From: Streptomyces sp. PT12
GTDB lineage: Bacteria; Actinomycetota; Actinomycetes; Streptomycetales; Streptomycetaceae
Reading direction: 5' to 3'
Length of the DNA stretch: 64,000 nucleotides
NCBI RefSeq assembly: GCF_003311645.1
Contig: NZ_QEST01000235.1
Span: 211,202-275,201, forward strand
The stretch's first letter is position 1; each line of letters opens with the position of its first letter. This document shows positions 17,021-26,178 of this stretch, in pieces. The notes below the pieces were generated by a model, which was not told the DNA's origin, made no database searches, and worked only from the letters and a program-made list of their open reading frames with translations. Position numbers and translations under genes: made by a program.

Positions 17021-18736
17021 ATGGGGGGCGAGTCGACGGAGCGTTGGCTGGTCCGCATCCGTGAGTCCGGGGAGCCCGGGGAGCCCCTGAGACCGGTGCT
17101 CGGGGCGGGTCTGCTGCTCGATTCACACCACGTGCTGACGTGTGCCCACCTGCTGGGCGGCCCCGAGGTGCGGGTGCGGGTCGAGGCTGCGCGCGGATAC
17201 GGCCGGATCGTGTCGAGCCACGCGACGGTCACCGACGACGGCTGGATCCCGCGCCTGGACGGCGACGCGTACTGGGGCCGCATCGGCGACCTCGCGCTGT
17301 TACGCCTCGAACGGCCGCTGCCCGCCGCGTGGGCCACCGTGCTGCACCGGCTGGCCCCCACGAGGCACCGCGGGGTCAGGCTGCTCGGCTTCCCCGACCA
17401 CGTGGACAGCGGCTTCGAGTTGGAGGGCCACCTCGGCGGCCCGCCGGGCGGCGACGGCCGCGTCCAGGTCCACCCCGACCGGCACGGCGCCGTCGTCGTC
17501 CCGGGGTTCAGCGGGGGAGCGGTCGTCGACCGCGAGACCGGCCGCGTCATCGGCATCGTCGCGAGCCGCGTCAAGGGCGAGGACCTTGGCGCCTCGTTCA
17601 TGATCCCGGTCGACACGATGCTCCAGCACCTCCCCCAGCTCGACCCCTATGTCCGCGGCGACTCCGCCGTCGACCGCGGCCTGCTCTCCGAGGACGCCCG
17701 CCGCTCCGAGGACGAGGACGTCGGACTCGCCCAGGTCCTCGCCCGGTGGCTCGGCGACGTCGGCTCCGCCCCCGTCGAGGCGGTCAGGGTCGCCCCGTAC
17801 GACCACACCCGCACCCAGCCCCTGCTGCGCGCCATCTCCGTCGCCACCCGCAGCATGCCCGCCAGGGACCGGGCCGAGCGGCTGACCGACCTCCCGCCCG
17901 GCACCATCCCGCCCGTCGGCTCCCTTGACCTGGCCGTCGACGCCACCGACAAGACCAGGGCCGCCGTCGCCGAGCGCATAGCCGACCGCGTCGGCGTCAC
18001 GTTCGCGCCGGGTGAGACGCCGGAGGACGGGCTGCGCGGGCGGCCGCTGCCGCTCACCATCGCCGTGCACGGCGTCGACCGCGCGGCCGACCCCGCCGAC
18101 CTCGTCGCGCTGCTCGGGGTGCTCGCCGAGCGGGGCAGCCGCATGCTCCTCGTCTTCCACGGCGACGAGCCAGCCGCCCGCGACGCGATCGTGGCCCGCC
18201 TCGACTTCCACTTCAGGTTTGGCGCGGTGGAGCGGGAGTTGACCGTGTGCGCCGACCTCGCGCGGCGGGGCCTTCCCGAGCGGCTGCGCCGGGTAAAGGA
18301 CAACGAGGAGCCCGCCGCCAGGTCCGTGCGGGAGGCGGCGGGCACCTTTGCCGTCGTCGTGCGCGCGGAGCGGGCCGTCGCCGCGCTGCGCGCGGGCGGC
18401 CATCAGGCGCGTTCGGCCTGGACGGCCGACAGCTCGGCGGCGCTCCTCGCCGACCTCGCCAGGGCGAAGACCCTGCTCGACCGGGCGGTCGACGACCTGG
18501 ATGACCTCATCGCCGAACGCGACGACCTGCGCGGGCTGCTCCAGGCCGCGCACGCCGGGGTGCGCGGGGCGCCGGGAGGGCCCGACAGCCGCGACCCGAG
18601 CCAGTGGGCCCTCGACCTGTCCGATCGCTACATCGAGGCCCGCGATCTGCTGTGGCGCGGGCCGTGCGACGTTCCCGAGGCGCGGGCCGCGGTCGGGCGC
18701 TACCTGGGGGCACTTCAGCGGAAGGGGACGCGATGA
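17021..18736 (+). CDS. Trypsin-like serine protease with C-terminal regulatory/helical region
   Basis: The product has 571 residues. The chymotrypsin-fold domain covers residues 1-205 with the triad visible: His43 (LTCAHLL), Asp90 (RIGDLALL) and Ser164 (PGFSGGAV). There is no signal peptide, so the protease is cytoplasmic. Residues about 340-430 form an alpha/beta unit (LPLTIAVHGVDRAADPADLVALLGVLAERGSRMLLVFHGDEPAARD). A long coiled coil lies near residues 460-510 (LLADLARAKTLLDRAVDDLDDLIAERDDL). A TTA codon lies at 17300-17302 (residue 94), so translation may need the bldA tRNA. The stop overlaps the kinase start (ATGA). It is the head gene of the operon. Confidence 0.88.
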   Translation: MGGESTERWLVRIRESGEPGEPLRPVLGAGLLLDSHHVLTCAHLLGGPEVRVRVEAARGYGRIVSSHATVTDDGWIPRLDGDAYWGRIGDLALLRLERPLPAAWATVLHRLAPTRHRGVRLLGFPDHVDSGFELEGHLGGPPGGDGRVQVHPDRHGAVVVPGFSGGAVVDRETGRVIGIVASRVKGEDLGASFMIPVDTMLQHLPQLDPYVRGDSAVDRGLLSEDARRSEDEDVGLAQVLARWLGDVGSAPVEAVRVAPYDHTRTQPLLRAISVATRSMPARDRAERLTDLPPGTIPPVGSLDLAVDATDKTRAAVAERIADRVGVTFAPGETPEDGLRGRPLPLTIAVHGVDRAADPADLVALLGVLAERGSRMLLVFHGDEPAARDAIVARLDFHFRFGAVERELTVCADLARRGLPERLRRVKDNEEPAARSVREAAGTFAVVVRAERAVAALRAGGHQARSAWTADSSAALLADLARAKTLLDRAVDDLDDLIAERDDLRGLLQAAHAGVRGAPGGPDSRDPSQWALDLSDRYIEARDLLWRGPCDVPEARAAVGRYLGALQRKGTR

Positions 18737-21063
18737 CGACCTGCGCCCGCCCCGGCTGCGGCGGGACACTCGCGCCCACCGGGTACTGCGACACCTGCGG
18801 CCGCCGCCCCGCGGGCACCGGGGGCCCCGCCTCCGAGGGCTCGGGGGGCTCGTTCGGCTCCGACCCGGTCACCGTGCCGACGGGCGGCGGCAGCGAGGCC
18901 GAGTCGCCGCCGCCCACGCCGCCGTCCTCCTCGACGGGGGATGGCGAGATGTCGCTGCCGCCCGTGTCCGTGCCCGACCCCTCGGCCTTTGTCATCAAGG
19001 ACCCCAGGGCGTCGAGGCAGGGCCGCCGCTGCGGCTGGGAGGGCTGCCCGCAGCTGGTGGGCGTCGCGTTCGGCAACCAGCCCGCCACCTCAAGGGGGTT
19101 CTGCCCGCGCTGTGGCCACCCGTTCGACTTCTCGCCGCAGCTGCACCCGGGCGACCGGCTCAACGACCAGTACGAGGTGGTCGGTTGCGTCGCCCAGGGC
19201 GGCCTCGGCTGGATCTATCTGGCCCGCGACCACAACCTCGACGGCTCCTATGTCGCGCTCAAGGGCCTCATCAACAACAACGACGCCACCGCCCTGAGCG
19301 TCGCCACCGCCGAGCGCCGCTTCCTCACCGCGCTCCAGCACGACCACATCGTCCGCATCAGGAACTTCGTGACGGCGGGCAGCACCGGCTACATCGTCAT
19401 GGAGTTCATCAACGGCCGCCCCCTGAGCGCCCTTGGGACCAGGGACCGGCAGGAGGACATCCTGGGCGGCCCGCTCCGCCTCGAACACGTCGCGGTCTAC
19501 GGCTGCCGCATCCTCAACGCCCTGGAGTATCTGCACCAACACGGCCTGCTCTACTGCGACATGAAGCCGTCCAACGTCATCCACCACGGCGACCAGATCA
19601 CCATCATCGACCTGGGCGCGGTCCGCCGCATGGACGACGACGTCTCGCCCGCCGTGCACACCGACCACTACCTGCCGCGCGTCGAGCTCTACCCCGACGA
19701 GCCGGGGCCCGACACCGCGCCCACCAGGCCACGGCGCGGCGCCAACGGCGCGCCCCCGCCCCGCCAGGAGCGGCGGCGCGGCATCCCCAGGTTCTCCCGG
19801 CTGACCGACCTCTACACCGTCGCGACCACCCTGGAGGAGCTGGCCAGGGCCTCGGTGGTCCCCGAGGGCGTCGCCAAGGAGTCGTTCGACCTGGTCATCC
19901 GGCGCGCCACCGCGCCCCACCACGCCGCGCGCTTCGCCACCGCGGCCGAGATGTTCGAGCAACTGCGCGGCGTCTGGCGCCAGTTGCGCGCGGAGTACGG
20001 GGAGCAGCAGGCCGCGCGCTCCACCCTGTTCGCCCCGGGAGCCGACCTCCTCGACAGTGGCCTGGCCTCGCCGCCCCCGCCGCGGCACTGGCTGCGTCCG
20101 CCAGGACACGAGCCGCCCGCCATCGACCCGGGCCGCCCGCCGCCAGACCGGGTCGCCGCCGCGCTGCCCGCGCCCGTGCCGCACCCCGACCACCCCAAGG
20201 CCGCGCGCGAGCTCCTGGACTGCGACACGTCGCTGGCCATCGGCGAGACGGCCCCGGCCCGCGCCGCCCTGGTGCGCGCCTGCCGCGAGCTGTCCCAGGC
20301 CGTGGCGCACGGCGACTGGCGCGTCGCCTGGTACCACGGGCGGCTGCTGCTCGCCCTGGGCAACGCCCCCGCGGGAAACGCCGAGGTCCACCGGGTCCTG
20401 GCCCCCGCCCTCGGCCTCGACCCGTCCCACCCGCGCTCCGCCGTGGAGTGCTTCCGCGCCGTGCGCCAGGCCCTGCCGGGCGAGACCGCGCCCCAGCTCG
20501 CCCTCGGCTACTGCGCCGAGAGCGGCGGCGACCTCGACCGCGCCGAGGCGTTCTACCGCGCCGTGTGGCGCCGCGACCACGCCGACGGCTCCGCGGCGTT
20601 CGGGCTGGCCAGGATCCGGCTGGCGCGCGGCGAACGCGCCGCGGCGCGCGCCGTGCTCGACCAGGTGCCCTCGCACGCCCCGCACCACGCGGCGGCGCGG
20701 ATCGCCGCCGTTCGGCTCCTGGTGGGCAGGCTCACAGGACAGCAGCCCACCGCGGGCGACTTCACCGAGGCACAGCACCGCCTGCCGGGGCTCTCGCTCG
20801 ACGGCGGCTTGACCGAGGGTGACGAACGCCTGCGGCTGACCGCCGAGATGCGCGAGGCGGCCCTCCACTGGGCGGCGAGCCGGGGCTGGCCATCGCCGGG
20901 GCTGGCCGCGGGGCCGCTCTACGGCAGCCCCGCGGCGGAGCGGCGGCTGCGCGAGCTGCTTGAGGAGTCGTTCACCGGGCTCGCCCGCCGCGCGGCCACC
21001 GCCGACGAGCACGCCGCCCTGATCGACCACGCCAACCATGTCCGCCCGTTGACGCTGCTGTGA
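18733..21063 (+). CDS. pknG: PknG-type serine/threonine protein kinase with zinc ribbons and TPR tail
   Basis: The 776 residues start at ATG 18733. Two zinc-ribbon units come first: Cys4/9/19/22 and Cys100/105/124/127 (rubredoxin-like in PknG). The kinase domain is at about residues 145-415. It has a degenerate glycine loop AQGGLGWIY, Lys177 (VALKGL), YCDMKPSN (Asp276, Lys278, Asn281) and IIDLGAVRR (Asp293 in place of DFG). These are PknG features. The C-terminal third is a TPR array (RAALVRACRELSQAVAHGDWRVAWYHGRLLLALG and following). In mycobacteria PknG, with GlnX and GlnH, senses amino acids and controls the TCA cycle through OdhI/GarA. Here the membrane and binding-protein genes follow in the same operon. 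Confidence 0.88.
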   Translation: MTTCARPGCGGTLAPTGYCDTCGRRPAGTGGPASEGSGGSFGSDPVTVPTGGGSEAESPPPTPPSSSTGDGEMSLPPVSVPDPSAFVIKDPRASRQGRRCGWEGCPQLVGVAFGNQPATSRGFCPRCGHPFDFSPQLHPGDRLNDQYEVVGCVAQGGLGWIYLARDHNLDGSYVALKGLINNNDATALSVATAERRFLTALQHDHIVRIRNFVTAGSTGYIVMEFINGRPLSALGTRDRQEDILGGPLRLEHVAVYGCRILNALEYLHQHGLLYCDMKPSNVIHHGDQITIIDLGAVRRMDDDVSPAVHTDHYLPRVELYPDEPGPDTAPTRPRRGANGAPPPRQERRRGIPRFSRLTDLYTVATTLEELARASVVPEGVAKESFDLVIRRATAPHHAARFATAAEMFEQLRGVWRQLRAEYGEQQAARSTLFAPGADLLDSGLASPPPPRHWLRPPGHEPPAIDPGRPPPDRVAAALPAPVPHPDHPKAARELLDCDTSLAIGETAPARAALVRACRELSQAVAHGDWRVAWYHGRLLLALGNAPAGNAEVHRVLAPALGLDPSHPRSAVECFRAVRQALPGETAPQLALGYCAESGGDLDRAEAFYRAVWRRDHADGSAAFGLARIRLARGERAAARAVLDQVPSHAPHHAAARIAAVRLLVGRLTGQQPTAGDFTEAQHRLPGLSLDGGLTEGDERLRLTAEMREAALHWAASRGWPSPGLAAGPLYGSPAAERRLRELLEESFTGLARRAATADEHAALIDHANHVRPLTLL

Positions 21064-21115
21064 GGCCGCCAGGACGCGGTCGCACGGCCGAGAGGCGATG
21101 CGAAGGAGCACGCCC

Positions 21116-22582
21116 ATGACTCCCACCCCCGCCGTCGCCCTGACGGTAAGCCAGGAGATCGACCTGGCCGTCGGCAACCCCGACGCGGGCATGCACGTCT
21201 TCATCGAGGTCCGCACGCGCGGCGTCGACCCCGCCGCGCTCGGCGGCCCGCCCAGGGCCGCCGAGGTGATCATCGTCGACTGCTCGGGGTCGATGGGCTC
21301 GCCCCCCACCAAGCTTGAGGCCGCCCAACGGGCCGCGGGCGCCGCCGTCGACGCCCTGCGCGACGGCACCGAGTTCGCCGTGGTGCGGGGAACGCACCAG
21401 GCGCGCATGGCGTTTCCGCGCCACGCCGAGCGCCTTGAGGTCGCCGACCACGACTCGCGCGCCAGGGCGAAGGCCAGGATCGGCCACCTGTTCGCCGAGG
21501 GGGGCACCGCGATCGGCTCCTGGCTCAGGCTCACCCGCGACCTGCTCGCCATGAGCACGGCCGAGGTCAGGCACGCCGTCCTGCTCACCGATGGCCACAA
21601 CGTCGTGGACCGCGAGCTGCTTGACGACGAACTCGCCCTGTGCGAAGGGAAGTTCGTCTGCGACGCCCGGGGCATAGGGACCGGCTGGAACAGCGAGGAG
21701 CTGATCCGCGTCGCCGGGCGCCTCAACGGCACGGCGAGCGCCGTGCTGCGCGAGTCCGACCTCGAGGCCGAGTTCGAGCGGTCCATCCGCACCGCCATGG
21801 CCCGCACCCTCCACGCCCTGACGCTGCGCGTCTCGCTGACCCGCGGCGTTGGGCTGCGGTTCCTGCGGCAGGTGCACCCCACCCTGCGGGACCTCACCGC
21901 GGACGGCGTCCATGTCGACGAGCGCGCCGTGGAGTTCGCCACCCACCCCTGGGCGGGCGACGAGGTGCGCCAGTACCACCTGTGCCTGACCGCCGACCCC
22001 AAGGACGCCACGCTCGACGAGACGATGCAGCTGGCGTGGGTCGAGGTCGCCTCGGGCAGCGACCGCGTTCCCGACCCCGCGCCCGAGCCCGTGCTGGTCC
22101 GCTGGCGCCACGGCAGCGGGCCGCCCACCGAGATGTCGCAGCTCAGCAAGCACTTCTCGCTCCACGAAGACCTCACACTCGCCGCCGCAGCGGCGCACGA
22201 CGCGTACCAGGCGGGCGACGGCTCGGCGCTGCTGTCCGCCCTTGGCACCACGGTCCGGCTCGCCCACCAGCTCGGGCACGCCGAAGTCCTCGCCGAGGTG
22301 GCCGAGATCGCCGACGTCCACGACCCGGTGGCGGGCAAGGTCGCCATCAAGCCCGCGTTCGACGGGCGCAGGCTCGGGCGGCTGCTGATGCTCGGCCATG
22401 TCTCCGTGGCCGCCGAGGTCGGCCCGCGACCAGCCCCCGAGCGGCTGGCCCCCGTGGACCCGGCGCTCGTCCTCGTCCCCTGCCGCAAGGGCGACTGCCC
22501 GGCCACCCTCCCCCCTGGCACGGCGTTCTGCGGCACGTGCGGCACCGCCCAGGACGGGGCACCCGGCGCGGGGCGCGGATGA
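21116..22582 (+). CDS. vWA domain protein with C-terminal zinc ribbon
   Basis: ATG 21116 follows AAGGAG at 21103-21108; the product is 488 residues. The vWA domain occupies residues about 25-230, with MIDAS DCSGSM (Asp55, Ser57, Ser59), Thr in GGTAIGSW and LLTDGHN. A beta-rich middle domain (FERSIRTAMARTLHALTLRVSLTRGVGLRFL onwards) precedes a helical part. A zinc ribbon, CRKGDCPA ... FCGTCG, ends the protein. There is no signal peptide, so it is cytoplasmic. Zinc ribbons on both this protein and the kinase suggest a shared assembly mode. The stop overlaps the next ATG. Confidence 0.87.
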   Translation: MTPTPAVALTVSQEIDLAVGNPDAGMHVFIEVRTRGVDPAALGGPPRAAEVIIVDCSGSMGSPPTKLEAAQRAAGAAVDALRDGTEFAVVRGTHQARMAFPRHAERLEVADHDSRARAKARIGHLFAEGGTAIGSWLRLTRDLLAMSTAEVRHAVLLTDGHNVVDRELLDDELALCEGKFVCDARGIGTGWNSEELIRVAGRLNGTASAVLRESDLEAEFERSIRTAMARTLHALTLRVSLTRGVGLRFLRQVHPTLRDLTADGVHVDERAVEFATHPWAGDEVRQYHLCLTADPKDATLDETMQLAWVEVASGSDRVPDPAPEPVLVRWRHGSGPPTEMSQLSKHFSLHEDLTLAAAAAHDAYQAGDGSALLSALGTTVRLAHQLGHAEVLAEVAEIADVHDPVAGKVAIKPAFDGRRLGRLLMLGHVSVAAEVGPRPAPERLAPVDPALVLVPCRKGDCPATLPPGTAFCGTCGTAQDGAPGAGRG

Positions 22583-23565
22583 GCACGACCCGCCGCGCGC
22601 TGGTGCTGCGCGCCCTGGCCCTGCTGGTCCTCACCGTCGCCACCATGGCCTCGCTGTTCACCGCGTACACCGGCGTCCACAGCCAGGCCGCGCCCGTGCG
22701 CGAGCGGACGGCGCCCGCGATCCTCGACGTGACGGCGGCGCAGAACGCCCTCCTCCAGTCGTTCGACGCCGTGCGGGACTCGGCCACGGGCGAGCTGGTG
22801 AGCACGGGCGGCGGCTACCGCGTGCAGATCGCGGTGGCCAACCAGAGCCTCGCCCGCGCCGCCGGGGCCGCCGTCGGCGGCGAGTCGGGGCTGCGCGCCC
22901 TCGAGACCGTCACGGGCCTGATCGTCTCCTACTCGGGCTTCCTCGAACAGGCGGACCGCCATCGCACCGACGCGACCCTGCGCGAGGGCTACCTGTGGTA
23001 CGCGGAGGGCACGCTCAGCCGCGACCTCGACGGCATCCTCGACCGCCTCGACAGCCTCCAGGACCAGCAGTACGACGTCCTCGACGGCCAGGTCTCGTTC
23101 GACCGCGGCGCCCAACTCGCCTGGGGCGCCACGCTGGTGAGCGGCGCGGCCCTGCTGCTCGTGCTGATCGAGACGCAGGTCCTCCTGCGCCGCCGCTTCA
23201 GGCGCCGCTACAACCTCGGCCTGCTGGGCGCCACCGCGACCCTGCTGATCGCGCTCGGCGCGGTGGCCTACGCCACCGCCGAGACCCAGGACGCCCTCGA
23301 CGCCGCGGGACACTCCCTGCGCGAGGACCTGCTCAGCCCCTGGGGCCCCGTCACGGGCGACGCGGACACGCAGCGGCGCGGGCCCGCCGAGGACGTCTCG
23401 AACTCCGTGCAGGACACCGCGAGGGAGGTGGACGACGCGATGAGCGGAACGGACGAGTGGGAGGGCCTTGCTGGCCTGGTCCCCGTGCTCGGCCTGCTGC
23501 TCGCGGGCCAGATGGCGCGAGGTCTCTGGCCGCGCTTCGACGAGTACAGGTTCAGGGCGCGATGA
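22579..23565 (+). CDS. Multi-pass membrane sensor, GlnX-like
   Basis: The 328 residues start MSTTRRALVLRALALLVLTV. Hydrophobic helix 1 is at about residues 7-28, then an extracytoplasmic helical domain of about 145 residues. Helix 2 is at about 177-198 and ends in a basic loop (LRRRFRRRY). Helix 3 is at about 213-235, and helix 4 near residues 296-313. The layout of an extracytoplasmic four-helix sensor between membrane helices is like Mycobacterium GlnX, encoded with PknG. Primary sequence similarity to GlnX is not something I can establish here. The natural model is that it carries signal from the binding protein to the kinase. Its stop overlaps the next gene. Confidence 0.75.
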   Translation: MSTTRRALVLRALALLVLTVATMASLFTAYTGVHSQAAPVRERTAPAILDVTAAQNALLQSFDAVRDSATGELVSTGGGYRVQIAVANQSLARAAGAAVGGESGLRALETVTGLIVSYSGFLEQADRHRTDATLREGYLWYAEGTLSRDLDGILDRLDSLQDQQYDVLDGQVSFDRGAQLAWGATLVSGAALLLVLIETQVLLRRRFRRRYNLGLLGATATLLIALGAVAYATAETQDALDAAGHSLREDLLSPWGPVTGDADTQRRGPAEDVSNSVQDTAREVDDAMSGTDEWEGLAGLVPVLGLLLAGQMARGLWPRFDEYRFRAR

Positions 23566-24899
23566 GGCGGGGACTGCTCGTGGGCGCCGTGCTCGTGGCC
23601 CTCGCCGTGCTGGCGGGCTTCGCCGTCCGCCTGGTCTTCCCCGCCGAGCGCGGCGTCACCGTGCTCGCCTCCTGGACCCGGGGCGAGGCCGAGCTCTTCG
23701 AGCGCGTGCTGGCCGAGTTCACCGAGGAGACCGGCATCGAGGTGGACTACCAGGGCACCACCGCGCTGCGCGAGGTGCTGCTCTCCGAGGTCGACGCGGG
23801 CGTTCCGCCCGATGTCGCGATCGTGCCGAGCGTGGGGGAGTTGACGCAGTACGCCCAGCGGGGGGAGCTGACGGCCCTGGACTTCGAGCTCGACGACAGG
23901 TCCCTCGGCGAGGTCTACGGCGCTCCCTGGGTCAACGAGGTCCGCACAGGGCGCGACACCAGGACCGCCGCCTACTGGTTCCCCGTCAAGGTCGACCTCA
24001 AGAGCCTGGTCTGGTACGACGCCGCGGCCCACGGCCCCGACGACTTCCCCCGGCTGCTCGAAAACGGCGGCTCGTGGTGCCTCGGCATGGGCTCCGACGC
24101 CACATCGGGCTGGCCAGGCACCGACTGGGTCGAGGACGTGCTGCTCCAGCAGGCGGGCCCCGAGGTCTACGAGGGCTGGGCCCGCGGCGAGGAGGGCCCG
24201 AGCACCGCGTGGAACGGCGAGGCGGTGGAGCGGGCGTGGCGAACGTTCGGCGAGCTGGTCGCCGCGGGCGGCGCCACCCGCGGCGTCCAGTCCCTGACCA
24301 GGGACTACGGCAACGCCTCGGCCGGGCTGAACAAGGGGCCCGTATGCCAGCTTGACCACCAGGGCTCGCATGCGCGCGGCAACTACGGCGACCTGGAAGC
24401 GGCGTTCGCGCCCTCCGCGCGGCTCTTCCCCGGCACCCAGGGGCGCCAGCGGGGCTGGGAGGCGGGCGCCGACTACGCGGCGATGTTCCGCGGGACCGAC
24501 GAGGCCGAGGAGCTGATGGCGTGGCTTGCCGCGCCCAGCACCCAACGCATCTGGTCCGAGGCCGTGTCCGATCGCAACGCCGAGGCGTCGGGCACGCTGC
24601 CCCCGCCGCTGTTCGCCGCGCCGGGTACGGACGCGTCCGCGGGCCCGGGCGCGTCCGCCGCCGCTGACGAGGTGCACGACGCGCTCGCCGCCACGCTCGC
24701 CGACCCGCCCGAGCCGCTGTGCCTCGACGCGTCCGACGTCATGCCCCCGGCCCTGCGCGACGCGTTCCACCAGGCGGTGCTGACGTTCCTCGCGGACCAG
24801 AGCAGGCTCCCGGCGATCCTCGACGAGCTGGAGGCGATCCGCGACACCACGGCCACCCCGGACCGGGCGATCCCGTCGGTGTGCGGCGAGACGGACTGA
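23562..24899 (+). CDS. Membrane-anchored extracellular solute-binding protein (GlnH counterpart)
   Basis: The 445 residues have an N-terminal uncleaved-looking helix (LVGAVLVALAVLAGFAVRLVF, about 5-25) with no lipobox cysteine. A family 1-type binding protein fold follows: VTVLASWTRGEAELFERVLAEFTEETGIEVDYQGT, PPDVAIVPSVGELTQYAQRGEL, WFPVKVDLKSLVWYD and QLDHQGSHARG. No permease or ATPase gene is in the operon, so sensing rather than uptake is likely. It is the last gene, followed by a hairpin. The ligand may be an amino acid by analogy with GlnH, but the fold class looks more like sugar-type binders, so I leave this open. Confidence 0.8.
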   Translation: MRRGLLVGAVLVALAVLAGFAVRLVFPAERGVTVLASWTRGEAELFERVLAEFTEETGIEVDYQGTTALREVLLSEVDAGVPPDVAIVPSVGELTQYAQRGELTALDFELDDRSLGEVYGAPWVNEVRTGRDTRTAAYWFPVKVDLKSLVWYDAAAHGPDDFPRLLENGGSWCLGMGSDATSGWPGTDWVEDVLLQQAGPEVYEGWARGEEGPSTAWNGEAVERAWRTFGELVAAGGATRGVQSLTRDYGNASAGLNKGPVCQLDHQGSHARGNYGDLEAAFAPSARLFPGTQGRQRGWEAGADYAAMFRGTDEAEELMAWLAAPSTQRIWSEAVSDRNAEASGTLPPPLFAAPGTDASAGPGASAAADEVHDALAATLADPPEPLCLDASDVMPPALRDAFHQAVLTFLADQSRLPAILDELEAIRDTTATPDRAIPSVCGETD

Positions 24900-24931
24900 A
24901 GAGGGCGGCGCCCCGCGCCGCTCTCCGCCTC

Positions 24932-24949
24932 GGCGCCCCACGGGGCGCC
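24932..24949. terminator. Short GC hairpin between convergent genes
   Basis: GGCGCCCC and GGGGCGCC (24932-24939, 24942-24949) form a near-perfect stem. It lies between the stops of the binding protein (24899) and the ATP-grasp gene (24955) and could serve both directions. Confidence 0.6.
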
Positions 24950-24954
24950 CCGGC

Positions 24955-26178
24955 TCACCCCGCCATCAGCGGGCGAACGCTTCCGGCCGCGCTCAGCGCC
25001 CGGTGCAGGGCGAGTTCGGCCGTGGCGCCCTCGGCGAGCACGATCCCGGTGCAGCCCCGCTGGTCGGTCAGGTGCTCCACCGCGTCCCCCGGCGCCGCCG
25101 TCGGATACCACTCGGGCGAGCCGGGGAAGGTCGCCAGCGCGTCGAGCCCGCTCCAGCCGGTCAGCCGCCCTGGCCGCTCCGGGTAGACGAGGGCGAACGC
25201 GGTCGCGGGCCCGGGCCCTGAGCCCGGCGCCGCGTCCCCGTCGAGCAGCGCGGGGCGGCGGCCGAGCGCCGTGTCGACCAGGGCGTCGTAGACGTTGGTG
25301 CCGAGCCTTCGGCACAGCGCCTCGCCGACCATGGCGCCGCCGATCCTGCGGTTGATCTCGACAAGCTCGGGCCCCTCGCCGGTGAGGACGAACTCCACGT
25401 GTCCAAAGCCCTCGTGGCCCACCGCGGCGAGCAGGTCGCCCACCCAGGCGGCGACGCGGGCCGCCTCATCGGCTGGCAGCGCGACCGGGAACGACGCGAC
25501 CTCCTCGCGCCCCGCGGGCTCGGGCGACATCTGGCGGCTCGTGACCCCGAGCAGCCGCGTCTCGCCCTCCCAGCTCAGCGTCTCCGCGCTGTAGACCGGG
25601 CCAGCCACCAGCGGCTCGGCCAGCAGCCGCCCCTTGAGCGGGGTGCGCGACGCGGCGTCGAGGGCGGCGCGCAGGGCGCGTTCGTCCCGCACGAGCCACA
25701 CCCCGCGCGACGACGTTCCCGAGGTGTCCTTGAGCACCGCGGGCAGCCCGACCGTGGCGAGCACGACGGCGGCGCCCTCCGGCGCAGGCGGCACGGCGTG
25801 GGCCACTAGGCGGCTGAGGCCCTTGGCGTGCAGCGCCTGTCTGACCCGCAGCTTGTCGCGCACCAGCCGGACCGCCGCGGGGTCGGGTCCCGGCAGGCCG
25901 AGCCCGGCGGCGATGTCGGCCGCGGCCACGCTGAAGGTGTCGGTGGAGTTGATGAGCCCGCCCAGATCGGGGATCGCGCCCAGGGCGGCGGCGCACGCCG
26001 CCGTGTCCAGGGTGTCGATGTCCACGATGTCGAGGGCCCCTTCGGGCAGTTGGTCCAGCTCGTGCCGGTACACGGCCCGGTCCTGGGTCAGCAGGCACAG
26101 CCGGTGCCCGGCGTCGTCGGCGGCCCGAACGATGCGGGCGAGGCCGAAGGAGAGCAGTTCGAGCGCGGCGACGGTCAT
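24955..26178 (-). CDS. ATP-grasp domain ligase
   Basis: The 407-residue enzyme starts at ATG 26178, overlapping the stop of the PLP gene (ATGA). Signatures are VGLPAVLKDTSGTSSRGVWLVRDE (ATP-binding Lys and Gly loop), GRLLAEPLVAGPVYSAET and FGHVEFVLTGEGPELVEINRRIGGAMVGEALCRRLG (Mg-binding Glu/Asn). It forms amide or similar bonds through acyl phosphates. Neighbours (PLP enzyme, methyltransferase) suggest it joins amino acids in a small specialised metabolite. The substrate is unknown. Confidence 0.85.
   Translation of the reverse strand: MTVAALELLSFGLARIVRAADDAGHRLCLLTQDRAVYRHELDQLPEGALDIVDIDTLDTAACAAALGAIPDLGGLINSTDTFSVAAADIAAGLGLPGPDPAAVRLVRDKLRVRQALHAKGLSRLVAHAVPPAPEGAAVVLATVGLPAVLKDTSGTSSRGVWLVRDERALRAALDAASRTPLKGRLLAEPLVAGPVYSAETLSWEGETRLLGVTSRQMSPEPAGREEVASFPVALPADEAARVAAWVGDLLAAVGHEGFGHVEFVLTGEGPELVEINRRIGGAMVGEALCRRLGTNVYDALVDTALGRRPALLDGDAAPGSGPGPATAFALVYPERPGRLTGWSGLDALATFPGSPEWYPTAAPGDAVEHLTDQRGCTGIVLAEGATAELALHRALSAAGSVRPLMAG

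Noticed and set aside
19090-23313. Very long open frame antisense to the kinase operon (over 1400 codons)
   Set aside because: It is the mirror of G/C third-position bias of the real plus-strand genes; the product is low-complexity Ala/Gly/Arg with no family resemblance.
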